A stretch of 64,000 nucleotides of DNA from Yoonia sp. R2331. Its GTDB lineage: Bacteria; Pseudomonadota; Alphaproteobacteria; Rhodobacterales; Rhodobacteraceae. Position 1 is the first letter of the stretch. The number at the start of each line of letters is the position of its first letter. The notes below the pieces were generated by a model. The model worked only from the letters and a program-made list of their open reading frames with translations, ran no database searches and was not told where the DNA came from. Location of the stretch: contig NZ_JBGCUN010000001.1 of NCBI RefSeq assembly GCF_041103235.1, positions 1,674,001 through 1,738,000 of the forward strand, written 5' to 3'. The position numbers and the translations under genes are program-made. Shown piece by piece: positions 35,338-45,240 of the stretch.

Positions 35338-35733
35338 TTAGCCAGCGCCCTCAGCGATCACGATCCGGGTCACCTGCCCGCCCGAGCCATAGACCCCGAC
35401 GTAAACATAAAACTGCCGGGTGCCGTTGCGGATGCGCTGCCCGGCGTTTGCAAAATAGCTGCGATCATATTGGCAGCGGTCCGCGAACAGCGCGCGCCGT
35501 GCAGGCGTGGTGAAGTAAGGATCGGCGCTGTCAAATTCCTCGCGCTTCTTGAACCGATGCCAATTGGCGCGATCCTGCTGCGCAAGTGCACACAGATCAT
35601 CCAGCGGCACACCGCGCGAATTAAAGGCATCCGTTGGCCCCAAATGCGAAAAGTAATCAAACATCAGGTCTTCGGCGGCGGCTGGACTGCCTGACAGACC
35701 AAGAGCTGCGACAAGGGCACAAAAGCGGTTCAT
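35338..35733 (-). CDS. Hypothetical exported protein
   Basis: The 131-aa protein has a signal peptide (MNRFCALVAALGLSGSPAAA). The mature part of about 111 residues contains two cysteines (LCALAQQ and DRCQYDRSY) that could pair, aromatic-rich segments, and an end with RQFYVYVGVYGSGG. I do not recognise a family. ATG 35733 is chosen for the signal peptide and the GGAG seven bases before it. Its stop lies three bases from that of the convergent vWA gene. The lpd terminator precedes it, so it has its own promoter or low read-through expression. Confidence 0.72.
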   Translation of the reverse strand: MNRFCALVAALGLSGSPAAAEDLMFDYFSHLGPTDAFNSRGVPLDDLCALAQQDRANWHRFKKREEFDSADPYFTTPARRALFADRCQYDRSYFANAGQRIRNGTRQFYVYVGVYGSGGQVTRIVIAEGAG

Positions 35734-35747
35734 CAAGAACTCCAAAC

Positions 35748-35787
35748 AAAAAGGTCAGGTGCAATGCCTGCAACCTGACCATTTTTG
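35748..35787. terminator. Terminator after lpd
   Basis: GGTCAGGT (35753-35760) pairs perfectly with ACCTGACC (35773-35780), flanked by AAAAA and TTTTTG. The lpd side has the longer T tract, but the hairpin is symmetrical and may work both ways. Confidence 0.88.
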
Positions 35788-35808
35788 TCCGCTTGGATCA
35801 ACGTCACA

Positions 35809-37203
35809 TCACATGTGAATGACGCGGCCATAGGCATCCAGCACGCTTTCGTGCATCATCTCTGACAGGGTCGGATGCGGGAAGACCGTGTTCATCAGGT
35901 CCTCTTCTGTGGTCTCCAATTGGCGGCCAACCACGTACCCCTGAATCAACTCGGTCACCTCGGCGCCCACCATATGTGCGCCCAGCAGTTCCCCGGTTTT
36001 CTCGTCAAAGACGGTCTTGATCATGCCCTCAGGCTCGCCCAGTGCAATCGCCTTGCCGTTGCCGATGAAGGGGAAGCGCCCGACCTTGACCTTGTAACCC
36101 AGCTCTTTCGCTTTCGCCTCGGTATAGCCCACGGATGCAACTTGCGGATGGCAATAGGTGCAGCCTGCGATACTTTCAGGCTTCACCGGATGCGCGTGCT
36201 TGCCAGCGATCAAATCGGCAACCATCACGCCCTCATGGCTTGCCTTGTGCGCAAGCCATGGCGCGCCCGCGATATCACCAATGGCATAGAGCCCCTCAAC
36301 GCCGGTGCGGCAAAATTCATCCGTGACCACATGCGTGCGGTCGATCTTTACGCCCAATTCCTCAAGACCCAAATTCTCGACATTGCCGACGATTCCAACG
36401 GCGGAGATCACAGTGTCGAATTCTTGCTTTTCAACCTTACCGCCCACTTCGATGTGCGCGGTAACCTTGCCTTTGCCGCGGTCAAGTTGCTTGACCATCG
36501 CCTTTTCCATGATCGTCATGCCTTGCTTGACGAACTGCTTTTTGGCAAAGGCCGAAATCTCTGCATCCTCGACGGGCAGCACGCGGTCCATAACCTCAAC
36601 CACGGTCGTGTCAGCGCCCATCGTGTTGTAGAAACTGGCGAATTCGATGCCGATGGCCCCTGAACCGATCACAAGCAGTTTCTTCGGCATCCGCACCGGA
36701 TCGAGCGCGTGCTTGTATGTCCAGACCAGATCGCCGTCCGCTTCCAGACCGGGCAATTCGCGCGCCCGCGCGCCCGTGGCCAACACGATGTATTTGGCCG
36801 TCAGCTCTTCGGTGCCTTTGTCGGTCTTCACGCTGACCTTACCTTTGCCGGTCAGCTTCGCCTCACCCATCACCGTGGTGATCTTGTTCTTCTTCATCAG
36901 ATGACCAATGCCACCCGACAATTGGCCCGCAACCTGACGGGAACGTTTGACGACCGCACCCAGATCAAAATCGGCCTTGTCGACGGACAGGCCAAATTCC
37001 TTAGCACGGTGCATCAGATGGTAGACTTCTGAAGACCGCAGCAGCGCCTTGGTGGGGATACAGCCCCAGTTCAGGCAAATACCGCCCATATGCTCGCGTT
37101 CAACAATGGCGACATTCATCCCCAGTTGCGCACCGCGAATGGCAGCCACATAGCCGCCCGGCCCGGCGCCGATCACGATCAGATCAAAGGATTTCGCAGC
37201 CAT
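35809..37203 (-). CDS. lpd: Dihydrolipoyl dehydrogenase (E3)
   Basis: The 464-aa flavoprotein reoxidises the lipoyl groups of 2-oxoacid dehydrogenase and glycine cleavage complexes. The FAD motif IGAGPGGY begins at residue 11, the redox disulfide is C43-x4-C48 in GGICLNWGCIP, and the C-terminal active-site base is in HPTLSE. ATG 37203 with GGGAGAG is preferred over an in-frame start six codons upstream. It stands apart from pdh and suc genes. An 18-base near-palindrome sits at its promoter. Confidence 0.96.
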   Translation of the reverse strand: MAAKSFDLIVIGAGPGGYVAAIRGAQLGMNVAIVEREHMGGICLNWGCIPTKALLRSSEVYHLMHRAKEFGLSVDKADFDLGAVVKRSRQVAGQLSGGIGHLMKKNKITTVMGEAKLTGKGKVSVKTDKGTEELTAKYIVLATGARARELPGLEADGDLVWTYKHALDPVRMPKKLLVIGSGAIGIEFASFYNTMGADTTVVEVMDRVLPVEDAEISAFAKKQFVKQGMTIMEKAMVKQLDRGKGKVTAHIEVGGKVEKQEFDTVISAVGIVGNVENLGLEELGVKIDRTHVVTDEFCRTGVEGLYAIGDIAGAPWLAHKASHEGVMVADLIAGKHAHPVKPESIAGCTYCHPQVASVGYTEAKAKELGYKVKVGRFPFIGNGKAIALGEPEGMIKTVFDEKTGELLGAHMVGAEVTELIQGYVVGRQLETTEEDLMNTVFPHPTLSEMMHESVLDAYGRVIHM

Positions 37204-37225
37204 GTCTCTCTCCCAATGCATAAGA

Positions 37226-37243
37226 TAGTTTGACGTTAAACTA
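37226..37243. promoter_or_regulatory. Near-palindrome upstream of lpd, candidate operator
   Basis: TAGTTTGACGTTAAACTA has perfect 6-base arms and an ACGT core, 16 of 18 positions symmetrical. It lies 23-40 bases before the lpd start, where a promoter must be, so repression is plausible. The regulator is unknown. Confidence 0.45.
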
Positions 37244-37301
37244 ATTTACCGCAAACCTCCACCCGTGCAGGGGCAAAGCCGCTATCACATGAATGCAAGG
37301 C

Positions 37302-37880
37302 TCAGGCGGCGGCCTCAAGCTCGCGCATGATCGCCCCATATCCGCCCTGTTCAAGGAATTGCCGTTCCTTTTCGGTTGTGGCTCGCCCCAAGGCTTCATT
37401 GCGAAACGGGAAGCGTCCAAATCGGCGAATGATCTCGCGGTGGGCCTTGGCATGAAGCAGGTTCGCCTCGCCGCCGTCAGGCATCCGTGAACAGATCAGC
37501 CGCACCGCGCGGTCCTGATCAAACAAATTCTCGGAATGCATCAGCGGCATATAAAAGAACTGCCGCGCCATGCCGTCGATCTTCAGATCCCAATCCTTGG
37601 CAATGGCGACCTTAGCGGCGATGCAGGCCGCCGGATCAGTATCAAAGGCCTTGGCCTGACCGCGAAACATATTGCGTGAAAACTGATCTGTGAGAATGAT
37701 ATAAGCCAGCGTCTCAGAGGCGCAGGTCAGCCAAAGACCTAATGCACCATCCGCCGCCAGTTGCCATGTTTCGCCAAATCGTGTGCGTATCTCGTCGTCG
37801 AGGTCCGCCCCACCGGCGTACCACCCCTTCGGGCCGATCTCGTCTAACCAATACGCCAGAACCTCTTGTGGGGTCCGCAT
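37302..37880 (-). CDS. DUF924 family protein
   Basis: The 192-aa protein matches DUF924: YWLDEIGPKGWYAGG near the N-terminus, the central ILTDQFSRNMFRGQAKAFDTD and the MPLMHSENLFDQ segment. The family has a TPR-like helical fold and no defined biochemical role. GGAGGG lies before ATG 37880; an open frame 19 codons longer has no such site. It is between MFS and lpd genes on the same strand, with about 70 and 100 bases of spacing. Confidence 0.9.
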   Translation of the reverse strand: MRTPQEVLAYWLDEIGPKGWYAGGADLDDEIRTRFGETWQLAADGALGLWLTCASETLAYIILTDQFSRNMFRGQAKAFDTDPAACIAAKVAIAKDWDLKIDGMARQFFYMPLMHSENLFDQDRAVRLICSRMPDGGEANLLHAKAHREIIRRFGRFPFRNEALGRATTEKERQFLEQGGYGAIMRELEAAA

Positions 37881-37948
37881 ACACAACCCTCCGCACCGCT
37901 TTTCTCCACTCAAACAGAGGCATAGCCCAAAAAGCAACCCCTGACTTT

Positions 37949-39211
37949 CTAGGGCTGCGGATCCTCTTCGGCAGCGTCACCATCCAGATACCATTCCTGC
38001 GCCATCTCGGCGACGATTGGCGTGGTTGACGGGCCAACCTGTGCATATGGCACAGTGTCCAAATCCAAGGCGCTGCGCGAACGGCGGGCCATACGCCAGA
38101 CCGCATAGATCGCCACCCCGCCCAGCAAGACCGCCAGAAACACCCAATAGCCCTGCGGTCCATAGATATCCAACATCGCCCCGACGATCAGCGGCCCCGC
38201 GATCGCCCCGATCCCATTGATAAACAGCAACCCGCCAGAGGCGGCGGCCATGTCCTCGCGCGCCAGATAGTCGTTGGCATAAGCGATCAGCAACGCATAA
38301 AGCGGGTTGGATGTTCCGCCGACCAGCGCGCCTGCCACCAACGCCACAAACAGCGAACTTGGCAGCACAGCACCGATCAACGCCCCTATCGCCCCGATCA
38401 CGCAGACCCAGACGATCAACAGGCGCCGGTCCATCCGGTCGGACGCCCAACCAATGGGATATTGTGCGACCAATGCGGCGACATAAATGGCCGAGACGAA
38501 CAATGATACCTCCGCCACAGTAAACCCTGCACGCGCAGCATAGATCGCCGACATGCCAAATTGTGCCGAAAAGACGCCGCCCAGCATGAACATCCCGAAA
38601 CAGGCCAATGGCGAGGCGTCGATCATCTTGCGGATCGTCATCGGTTTGGTCTGGTCAAAGGCGGGCGTCGGTTTGACCGACAGCAAAATCGGCGCAAAGG
38701 CCAGCGACACCATCACCGACGGGATGATGAACAGGATATAGCCGCCCACGTCGCCCCGGCTCAGGATATATTGCGCAAAGACGATCCCGGCCATTTGCAC
38801 GATCATGTAGATCGACAAGGACTGCCCCCGCGTTTCGTTCGTGCTGGCATCATTCAGCCAGCTTTCGGCGGTGACATAAACGCCGCAAAAGCAGAACCCG
38901 ATTACCACACGCCCAATGGTCCAGGCCCAGGGCTCTGCCAGCGTCGGATATAGGATCAGGACCGCCGAAATCGTCGACCCCAACGCCGCGAAGACCCGCA
39001 CATGCCCGACCCGCTGGATCATTTTCGGCACCATTTTCGAGGCAAAGAGGAAGCCTGCGAAATAGGCCGACATCACGACCGACAATTCCAGCGTCGTGAA
39101 CCCTTCCATCTCGCCGCGCAGACCCAGCAATGTCCCTTGCAGGCCATTGCCGATCATCAACATGAACATGCCCAGAAACAGCGCCCATGATGCGCCAAAA
39201 ACCTGTATCAT
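37949..39211 (-). CDS. MFS transporter (YcaD-like)
   Basis: The 420-aa protein has twelve predicted membrane segments, a short N-terminus and an acidic C-terminal tail of about 40 residues (ending DAAEEDPQP). Loop 2-3 carries RVGHVRVFAALGS, a variant of the MFS motif A, and loop 8-9 has WASDRMDRRLLI. The arrangement is like the YcaD branch of MFS permeases. The substrate is unknown. ATG 39211 with AAAGGGCT before it is favoured over an in-frame start 14 codons upstream. Confidence 0.87.
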   Translation of the reverse strand: MIQVFGASWALFLGMFMLMIGNGLQGTLLGLRGEMEGFTTLELSVVMSAYFAGFLFASKMVPKMIQRVGHVRVFAALGSTISAVLILYPTLAEPWAWTIGRVVIGFCFCGVYVTAESWLNDASTNETRGQSLSIYMIVQMAGIVFAQYILSRGDVGGYILFIIPSVMVSLAFAPILLSVKPTPAFDQTKPMTIRKMIDASPLACFGMFMLGGVFSAQFGMSAIYAARAGFTVAEVSLFVSAIYVAALVAQYPIGWASDRMDRRLLIVWVCVIGAIGALIGAVLPSSLFVALVAGALVGGTSNPLYALLIAYANDYLAREDMAAASGGLLFINGIGAIAGPLIVGAMLDIYGPQGYWVFLAVLLGGVAIYAVWRMARRSRSALDLDTVPYAQVGPSTTPIVAEMAQEWYLDGDAAEEDPQP

Positions 39212-39306
39212 TACGAGCCCTTTCGAGAAGGTGGGGTCAGGTGCATCTTGCACCGGAGAAGGTTAGCATCTGGTCTATCTGCGGCGTTTTTGGTCGCTTG
39301 CGCCGC

Positions 39307-40362
39307 TCAACGGCCCTTTGGCAGCAAAAGCGAGGCATCGCCATAGGAAAAGAACCGGTAGTCGGACTTTATTGCGTGGTCATAAATCGCCCTGATCCGG
39401 TCGATCCCCATGAGTGCCGACACCAACATCATCAGCGTGGATTTGGGCAGATGAAAGTTGGTCATTAACCCATCCGCGATCTGAAATTCGAACCCCGGCG
39501 TGATGAAGATGTCCGTGGGCCCCTCCCACGGGGCAAGGCCAGCATCGGTCGCCGCACTTTCGATCAATCGCAGCGCCGTTGTGCCCACCGGGATCACCCG
39601 ACCGCCTGCTGCGCGGGTGGCATTCACCTCTGCTGCGGCCTGTTTTGACACATGGCCCCATTCGCTGTGCATCTTGTGCTGGGTGACATCGTCCACCTTG
39701 ACCGGCAGGAAGGTGCCCGCGCCCACATGCAGCGTCACATAGGTAAATGTGACCCCCATCGTTGCCAGCGCGTCCAGTAAAGCCCCATCAAAATGCAACG
39801 ATGCCGTTGGGGCCGCCACGGCCCCCTGATGCCGCGCCCAATAGGTCTGATAGTCCTGTTTATCGGCCTCATCCGCCGGACGCTTGGCGGCAATATAGGG
39901 TGGCAAGGGCATGGCTCCGGCAGCTTGCAATGCAGCATCAAAGTCATCGCCCTGCACGCCAAACCGCAGCACCGCCTGCCCCTCAGCCCGGCTTTCAACC
40001 GTGGCTGACAGATCGGGCGAAAAGGTGATCACCTCTCCGTCGCGTACCTTCTTCAGTGGCTTGACGAGCGCGGTCCATGTCCCGCTCGCCTGCGGTTCCA
40101 GCAATGTGACCTCAATCCGGGCCTCTGTTGGTCCTGCATCGCCATCGCGGCGGCGCAAACCGCTCAGCCGTGCGGGAATGACCTTGGTGTCGTTCAGCAC
40201 CAGCCGGTCACCTGGGCGCAGCACGTCTGTCAGATCAGCAACCGTCAGATCGTCAATCCGGTCCGGCCCCGCCACCAACAGCTTGGCCGCTGTGCGTGGA
40301 CGCGCAGGGCGGACCGCGATCCGATCCTCTGGCAGGTCAAAATCAAAAGACGATAGCTTCAT
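39307..40362 (-). CDS. queA: tRNA preQ1(34) S-adenosylmethionine ribosyltransferase-isomerase
   Basis: QueA adds the ribosyl part of SAM to preQ1 at the wobble base of tRNAs for Asp, Asn, His and Tyr, making epoxyqueuosine. The 351-aa protein shows [11 protein letters not shown] near the N-terminus, PLPPYI in the middle, [12 protein letters not shown] and the C-terminal [17 protein letters not shown]. It overlaps the AsmA-like gene by four bases (ATGA), so they share a message. The two tRNA-Asp(GTC) genes in the same window encode substrates of this pathway. Confidence 0.96.
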   Translation of the reverse strand: MKLSSFDFDLPEDRIAVRPARPRTAAKLLVAGPDRIDDLTVADLTDVLRPGDRLVLNDTKVIPARLSGLRRRDGDAGPTEARIEVTLLEPQASGTWTALVKPLKKVRDGEVITFSPDLSATVESRAEGQAVLRFGVQGDDFDAALQAAGAMPLPPYIAAKRPADEADKQDYQTYWARHQGAVAAPTASLHFDGALLDALATMGVTFTYVTLHVGAGTFLPVKVDDVTQHKMHSEWGHVSKQAAAEVNATRAAGGRVIPVGTTALRLIESAATDAGLAPWEGPTDIFITPGFEFQIADGLMTNFHLPKSTLMMLVSALMGIDRIRAIYDHAIKSDYRFFSYGDASLLLPKGR

Positions 40363-43300
40363 GGTGTAACCTGCGGCGGCGGGCGGCGGAAAATCTCGCG
40401 GAACATCCCCGGCGTGAAGGCTGACAGCGGGTTCACCGCCACATCCGGCGCATCGCCCGTGCCGGTGATCGTAAAGTTGAACCCGATCAGCCCCTCACCC
40501 CGGCGGGTCAGCACGCTGCCGATACTGTTGAGAATGTAGAAAGGTGACACGACGCCCTGAAAATCAACCGATTTGCTGGCGAGCGTGTAAATCCCATCCA
40601 GCGAAATGCCAAGCCCCGGCCCGACGGCGCTCGCCTCGGTCACAATGACCTGCGCGGGGGTCAACCGAAACCGCGCGTCGACCGTATCAAAAGCCAGCCC
40701 CTGCCCGTCCAATTGCTGCAACAGGCCAACCACGCTGATCGCGTCCAAAAGGGCCGCGATGGATGGCGCATCCCGTACCCGGATGTCCCGGATCGCAAGA
40801 TAACCGTCAAAGCTGCCAGCGGCCCCGGCGGGCAACAGTCGCAGGTCCAGATCACCGCCAACACCATTTTTTAGGAACCCTGCCGCACGGACCGCACCGC
40901 CTGCATCATCGCTTTGAATGCGCAGCGCCGTGCGTCCATTTTGTGGTGCGACCGTGCCCCGCACGCCGGGGCCGTCATTCACACGTGCCGTGAATTCGCC
41001 AGCCAGCCCGCCTGTGCTGCTGAAGGTGCCGCGAAACCCGCGCAGGGCAATCCCTTCGGTCACTTGCATCCGATCGAGTGACACATCAATCGGCCCGCCT
41101 TCGCCACCCGATGGGGGCCCAAACCGCGCGCGCCGTAAATCCAGCACACCGCCCGCGACCTCAACCCCTACGGGCCGCCCGGCCCCGCGCCCACGCAACG
41201 TGACTGGCGCATCCAGCCAATTGCCCACCTGCACCCGAGAGAACCGCGCCGCCGAAAGCCTGCCGCCCGGGTCAAGATTGATCTGCCCGGTGGCCGCCAA
41301 CCCGCCGCCCGCAATCTCTAGCGTCTCGATCCGGGGCGGCGTGCCAAGCTGTCCGGCCACGGCAAACGACCCGGCCTCGCCCTGCGGCTTGCGAACACTG
41401 ACCTGCGGCAAGGCCAGCCCGATCCCGCGCAAATCAGAGGTCAGCCGAAAGCGCGGCGGCTCCCCCCTTTGCAGATCAAGTTGCAGCTCCCCCTGCCCCT
41501 CGCCGCTGACCGTGCCCGGTGGCAGTGCCACACCAAAAGCATCCAGCGTGTTCTGGGACAAGGCAATCGTGGCCGCAACAGAGCTGCCCGGTTGGCCTGC
41601 AATCCGCGACCACGCACCGCGCATCGGCACCCCGTCCACCCGCACCGGCCCGCTGATCGTTAGCCCGGCAGGGTCAACCGCGACCGTCAGGCCTGTCCCA
41701 CGCAGCGATCGCCCCTTGATCAAGGTTTCACTGCTGACACTGCGCAATCCGGCGGTCACGTCAAACTGTAACTCTTCACGCGGCACCGGGTTCTTCAGCG
41801 GAAACGCCAGACGGGCCACCGTCTCAGCCCGGCCATCCACCGCATCGACTGGAAAATTGCTGCGCGACATCAACCCAAACGGCGGCTGATCCAGCACAGA
41901 CAATGCGCCTGTGATGGTGCTGGCAACTTGCAAATCCAATTCGATCGGGGGGTCTTTGATCCGCACATCCGGGATTGTCATGATTGAGCCTGCGAAATCC
42001 AACTGACCGCCCTGCGGGGCCAGCACTTCGCCCTCGGCCAGGGTCAGCACGAACCGGTTGTCGATCAGGCTGGCGTGGCCGGACCCGCCCCGGATCGGGT
42101 CGATCCGTTTGAAAATCCGCAGATCGGTGGCATCAAAGCCAAATTGCAGCGCCAGCCGATAGGGCCGTTCCGGGGCGCTGCGCCAGCCCAGATGCAGGTC
42201 CTTGATCCGCGCAGCTGTCAGGTTGGTTTCAAACCAACGGCGCGCACCTGTCGCAGTCTCTTGCGGCCAAAGCGCCATGATCCGGTCGCGGGTGATCGTA
42301 TCGCCGCGCAGATCCAATGCGGCCTGCCAACCATCCGTGCCCGCCTTTGCCGCACCACTTGCAACGAGCGTGCCATCATCACCCACAATCACGGCCTGCC
42401 CGACCTCAACCCCGAAGGGCTGCAAACGCAGACGCGCATCAACGGCCAGATCACCCATCGCAACGGGTGCCTCATAGACGCCTGCGGGGTTCAGGCGCAG
42501 GTCAGGAAAGACAAACTGCCCGATCAGCGCATCGGGCAGCCCATCGCTCAGGTCACTGGCAAAGGCCTGACCACGGCCCGACACAACGCCCCATTCGGTG
42601 CGCAGTGTCAGAGCCTGAAAATCAAGTCGCAGGTCGGCGGGTAGAAATCGCAGCGCTACCTCTGCCCCGTCAAAGCCCAAGGGTGCGGCCCCCGGTGGCG
42701 CCAATTGTCCGGCCCCGAGTTCAAGCGTCGCGGTCAAATCCGTGAGGTCGCCCGCGGCATCAATGCCGGTTGTCATTTTGGCCGTCAGCGGCGCATCAAC
42801 CGCGCCAAGCCACGACAAGGCCGGTGATTGTGTGGCGATATCGCGCGCGGGCAGATCACTGACCGCCACGGTGATCGCCGCACTTGCGTCATCGGCGGGG
42901 CTGCTAAAACCCAATGCAATCTGACCCACCGACCCGCCGCTGAGCACGGCAAAGTCCGCATCCAGCCGCGTCGCCCCGCCACGCACATCTAGCATCAAAG
43001 TGCCGCCATCCACCGTCCAGGCCCGGCCAGCACGCGCGTCGCTGTAGTTGATCACGACACCGTCGACGCTCACCTGCTCAAGTGCCGCCAGCGCCGGGCG
43101 TGCGAAAACCTGATCCACCTCGGCCAAAAGCGCCTGCAAGCCGTCTGCGCGTCCGGTGACCGCGCGGCCCTGATCAAAGGCAATGGCCACCGATCCATCC
43201 GCCGCACGGCGCAGGTCTAGTTGTGCGCCCGTAAGCTGCAGCTCTTGCACAAGGGCTGCGCGATCAAACAGCAACCCGCGCGGCGACACCAATCCGCTAA

Positions 43301-43631
43301 TCTGTGGCACGCGCGCCAACACTGCGCCCATTGCGTCACGCAGCACCGTGTCGCGCAATTGCATGCGCGGATGCAGATCGCGCCCGATGCGCAAACTGAT
43401 TTCTCCAAAAGCCAGCGATCCGCCGCCCAACATCTCTGCTGCGCGCGCCTCGACCCGTTTGGTGACCCATGTCGGCGCGGTGATGTCGCGGTCAATCATC
43501 ATCAGCGCCGCCACTATCGCAAAGAGCACCGGCAGACAGGCCACAAGCCAGATCACGCGCACCCCGTGCAAGGCCGCCCGGGCAACCTTGCGCCTGCGCG
43601 GCGGTTTCGGTTTTTCGTCTGTTTGCGTCAT
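40359..43631 (-). CDS. AsmA/YhdP-like giant inner-membrane protein
   Basis: The 1090-aa protein starts with a basic stretch ([14 protein letters not shown]) and one membrane helix (about 27-47). A very long repetitive beta-rich periplasmic part follows and ends in an AsmA-like C-terminal region (FKLNGVG-type segments, [18 protein letters not shown], then [16 protein letters not shown]). This is the layout of YhdP/TamB-type proteins thought to bridge the envelope and move phospholipids to the outer membrane. The assignment rests on length, topology and the C-terminal pattern. It is first of a two-gene unit with queA. Confidence 0.82.
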   Translation of the reverse strand: MTQTDEKPKPPRRRKVARAALHGVRVIWLVACLPVLFAIVAALMMIDRDITAPTWVTKRVEARAAEMLGGGSLAFGEISLRIGRDLHPRMQLRDTVLRDAMGAVLARVPQISGLVSPRGLLFDRAALVQELQLTGAQLDLRRAADGSVAIAFDQGRAVTGRADGLQALLAEVDQVFARPALAALEQVSVDGVVINYSDARAGRAWTVDGGTLMLDVRGGATRLDADFAVLSGGSVGQIALGFSSPADDASAAITVAVSDLPARDIATQSPALSWLGAVDAPLTAKMTTGIDAAGDLTDLTATLELGAGQLAPPGAAPLGFDGAEVALRFLPADLRLDFQALTLRTEWGVVSGRGQAFASDLSDGLPDALIGQFVFPDLRLNPAGVYEAPVAMGDLAVDARLRLQPFGVEVGQAVIVGDDGTLVASGAAKAGTDGWQAALDLRGDTITRDRIMALWPQETATGARRWFETNLTAARIKDLHLGWRSAPERPYRLALQFGFDATDLRIFKRIDPIRGGSGHASLIDNRFVLTLAEGEVLAPQGGQLDFAGSIMTIPDVRIKDPPIELDLQVASTITGALSVLDQPPFGLMSRSNFPVDAVDGRAETVARLAFPLKNPVPREELQFDVTAGLRSVSSETLIKGRSLRGTGLTVAVDPAGLTISGPVRVDGVPMRGAWSRIAGQPGSSVAATIALSQNTLDAFGVALPPGTVSGEGQGELQLDLQRGEPPRFRLTSDLRGIGLALPQVSVRKPQGEAGSFAVAGQLGTPPRIETLEIAGGGLAATGQINLDPGGRLSAARFSRVQVGNWLDAPVTLRGRGAGRPVGVEVAGGVLDLRRARFGPPSGGEGGPIDVSLDRMQVTEGIALRGFRGTFSSTGGLAGEFTARVNDGPGVRGTVAPQNGRTALRIQSDDAGGAVRAAGFLKNGVGGDLDLRLLPAGAAGSFDGYLAIRDIRVRDAPSIAALLDAISVVGLLQQLDGQGLAFDTVDARFRLTPAQVIVTEASAVGPGLGISLDGIYTLASKSVDFQGVVSPFYILNSIGSVLTRRGEGLIGFNFTITGTGDAPDVAVNPLSAFTPGMFREIFRRPPPQVTP

Positions 43632-43716
43632 GGCTTGCCCGTCCGGGCTTTAACTTTGCTCAGCGCACACTAAAACGAAATTGAAACGCAATGCAGCCCG
43701 CAAAAGGAGACACCCG

Positions 43717-44184
43717 ATGTCTGAACTCTCAATTGGTGATCCCGCCCCCGCTGTGAACCTGCCCCGCGACGGCGGTGAAATGATTGATCTGGCCGATTTT
43801 GCGGGTCAGGCCGTCGTGCTCTATTTCTATCCGCGCGATGACACCTCGGGCTGTACCAAGCAGGCGATTGGGTTCACAGATCACAGCGCTGACTTTGCGG
43901 CCGCAGGTGCGGTTGTCCTGGGGGTGTCCAAGGACAGTGTGAAAAAGCACGACAAATTCGTGGCCAAGCACACCCTTGGCGTCGCCCTTTTGTCGGATGA
44001 AGACGGCGATGTCTGTGAACGTTACGGCGTGTGGAAAGAGAAAAGCATGTACGGCAAGACCTACATGGGGATCGAACGGTCGACTTTTCTGATTGATGCC
44101 GACGGCAAGATTGCGCAGGTCTGGCGCAAGGTCAAAGTCCCTGGCCACGTGGACGCGGTGTTGGACGCGGTGCGCGCCCTTTGA
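43717..44184 (+). CDS. bcp: Thioredoxin-dependent thiol peroxidase (Bcp/PrxQ family)
   Basis: The 155-aa peroxiredoxin reduces hydroperoxides. The peroxidatic cysteine is C46 in YPRDDTSGCTKQA. The resolving cysteine that E. coli Bcp has five residues later is absent (Ile51), so this enzyme is 1-Cys-like or uses C-terminal C103 or an external thiol. AAGGAGA precedes ATG 43717. The gene is divergent from the AsmA-like gene and followed by a DUF455 gene with an interspersed repeat between. Confidence 0.93.
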   Translation: MSELSIGDPAPAVNLPRDGGEMIDLADFAGQAVVLYFYPRDDTSGCTKQAIGFTDHSADFAAAGAVVLGVSKDSVKKHDKFVAKHTLGVALLSDEDGDVCERYGVWKEKSMYGKTYMGIERSTFLIDADGKIAQVWRKVKVPGHVDAVLDAVRAL

Positions 44185-44217
44185 GCCGGGGACCGCGATT
44201 ACTCATCGAATAATCGT

Positions 44218-44253
44218 TTGCCTCCGGCGGGCATATTTTCATTCAAAAGAAAG
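44218..44253 (-). repeat. Interspersed repeat, copy 3 (reverse orientation)
   Basis: Read on the minus strand it runs CTTTCTTTTGAATGAAAATATGCCCGCCGGAGGC in order, matching the frame TTCTGGCC-AAAATATCC-GCCGGAGGC of other copies with changes in the middle. It lies just before the DUF455 start and includes AAAG that may serve its ribosome-binding site region. Confidence 0.55.
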
Positions 44254-44267
44254 CAAAGGGTCATGCA

Positions 44268-45095
44268 ATGATCCCATTGGCAGAAATGGCAGTTGCGGTG
44301 CTGACAACCGCCGACGGGCGCGCCAAGACCGCGTTGTCGCGTGACTTTGCGGCCCAGTGGCAAGCGGCGCGCAAAACGGGCGAGATACCGGAAGTTGGAA
44401 CTGCCAGCCCACCGGATTTTCCGGCGCGCCCAGACCAGCCTGCATTGCTGGACCCGCGGGATGTGCCGCATCGCAAACCCGGCAGCCCTGCGGGTCGGAT
44501 CGCGCTTTTGCATGCGGTGGCGCATATTGAGCTGAACGCCGTGGACCTGCACTGGGATATCATCGCGCGTTTCTCGCACGTCCCGTTGCCGATTGGGTTC
44601 TACGACGATTGGGTCAAAGCAGCTGACGAAGAATCGAAACATTTCAATCTGATGTGCGACTGTCTTGAAGCACTTGGATCACATTATGGCGCCTTGCCTG
44701 CCCATGCAGGCATGTGGCGCGCGGCCACTGACACAGCGGATGATCTGATGGGTCGTTTGGCGGTGGTGCCGATGGTGCTGGAAGCGCGCGGCCTTGATGT
44801 GACGCCGGGCATGATCCAGATTTTCCGGTCCGCAAAGCTGCCTGATGCGGTTGCCGCGCTCGAGGTGATCTACGCCGAAGAAGTGCACCACGTGGCCTAT
44901 GGGTCCAAATGGTTCCACTTTCTATGTGGCCGCGACAATCTTGACCCGACACCGGTCTTTCACGATCTGGTCCGCCGGTATTTTCACGGCGCGCTGAAAC
45001 CACCGTTCAATGAAGAAAAACGCGCAGAGGCGGGAATTCCCCCCGATTTCTATTGGCCGCTTGCCGGAACCCCGGCGGGGAGATCAAAATCGTAG
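44268..45095 (+). CDS. Ferritin-like DUF455 protein
   Basis: The 275-aa protein belongs to DUF455, a ferritin-like di-iron family. Likely metal ligands are in AVAHIELNAVDLHWD, DEESKHF, VLEARGLD and YAEEVHHVAYG, the expected E, ExxH, E, ExxH arrangement of a four-helix bundle. Its reaction is unknown. MiaE, the tRNA hydroxylase, has a similar fold, so an oxidase or hydroxylase role is possible. AAAGGG lies before ATG 44268. It has no signal peptide. Confidence 0.88.
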   Translation: MIPLAEMAVAVLTTADGRAKTALSRDFAAQWQAARKTGEIPEVGTASPPDFPARPDQPALLDPRDVPHRKPGSPAGRIALLHAVAHIELNAVDLHWDIIARFSHVPLPIGFYDDWVKAADEESKHFNLMCDCLEALGSHYGALPAHAGMWRAATDTADDLMGRLAVVPMVLEARGLDVTPGMIQIFRSAKLPDAVAALEVIYAEEVHHVAYGSKWFHFLCGRDNLDPTPVFHDLVRRYFHGALKPPFNEEKRAEAGIPPDFYWPLAGTPAGRSKS

Positions 45096-45240
45096 GCAAA
45101 AAGCTGCCCAAGCTGCCGAAAAAGGTCATGAAATCTGATAATTGGTTGCAGGAACGGCACTTGGAAGCTAGACCCTTTTCAGCGGCGCAAAGGGTGTGGG
45201 GACCTGCCGGTGGGAAATGGGACGGGACAGGGACGAAGCC

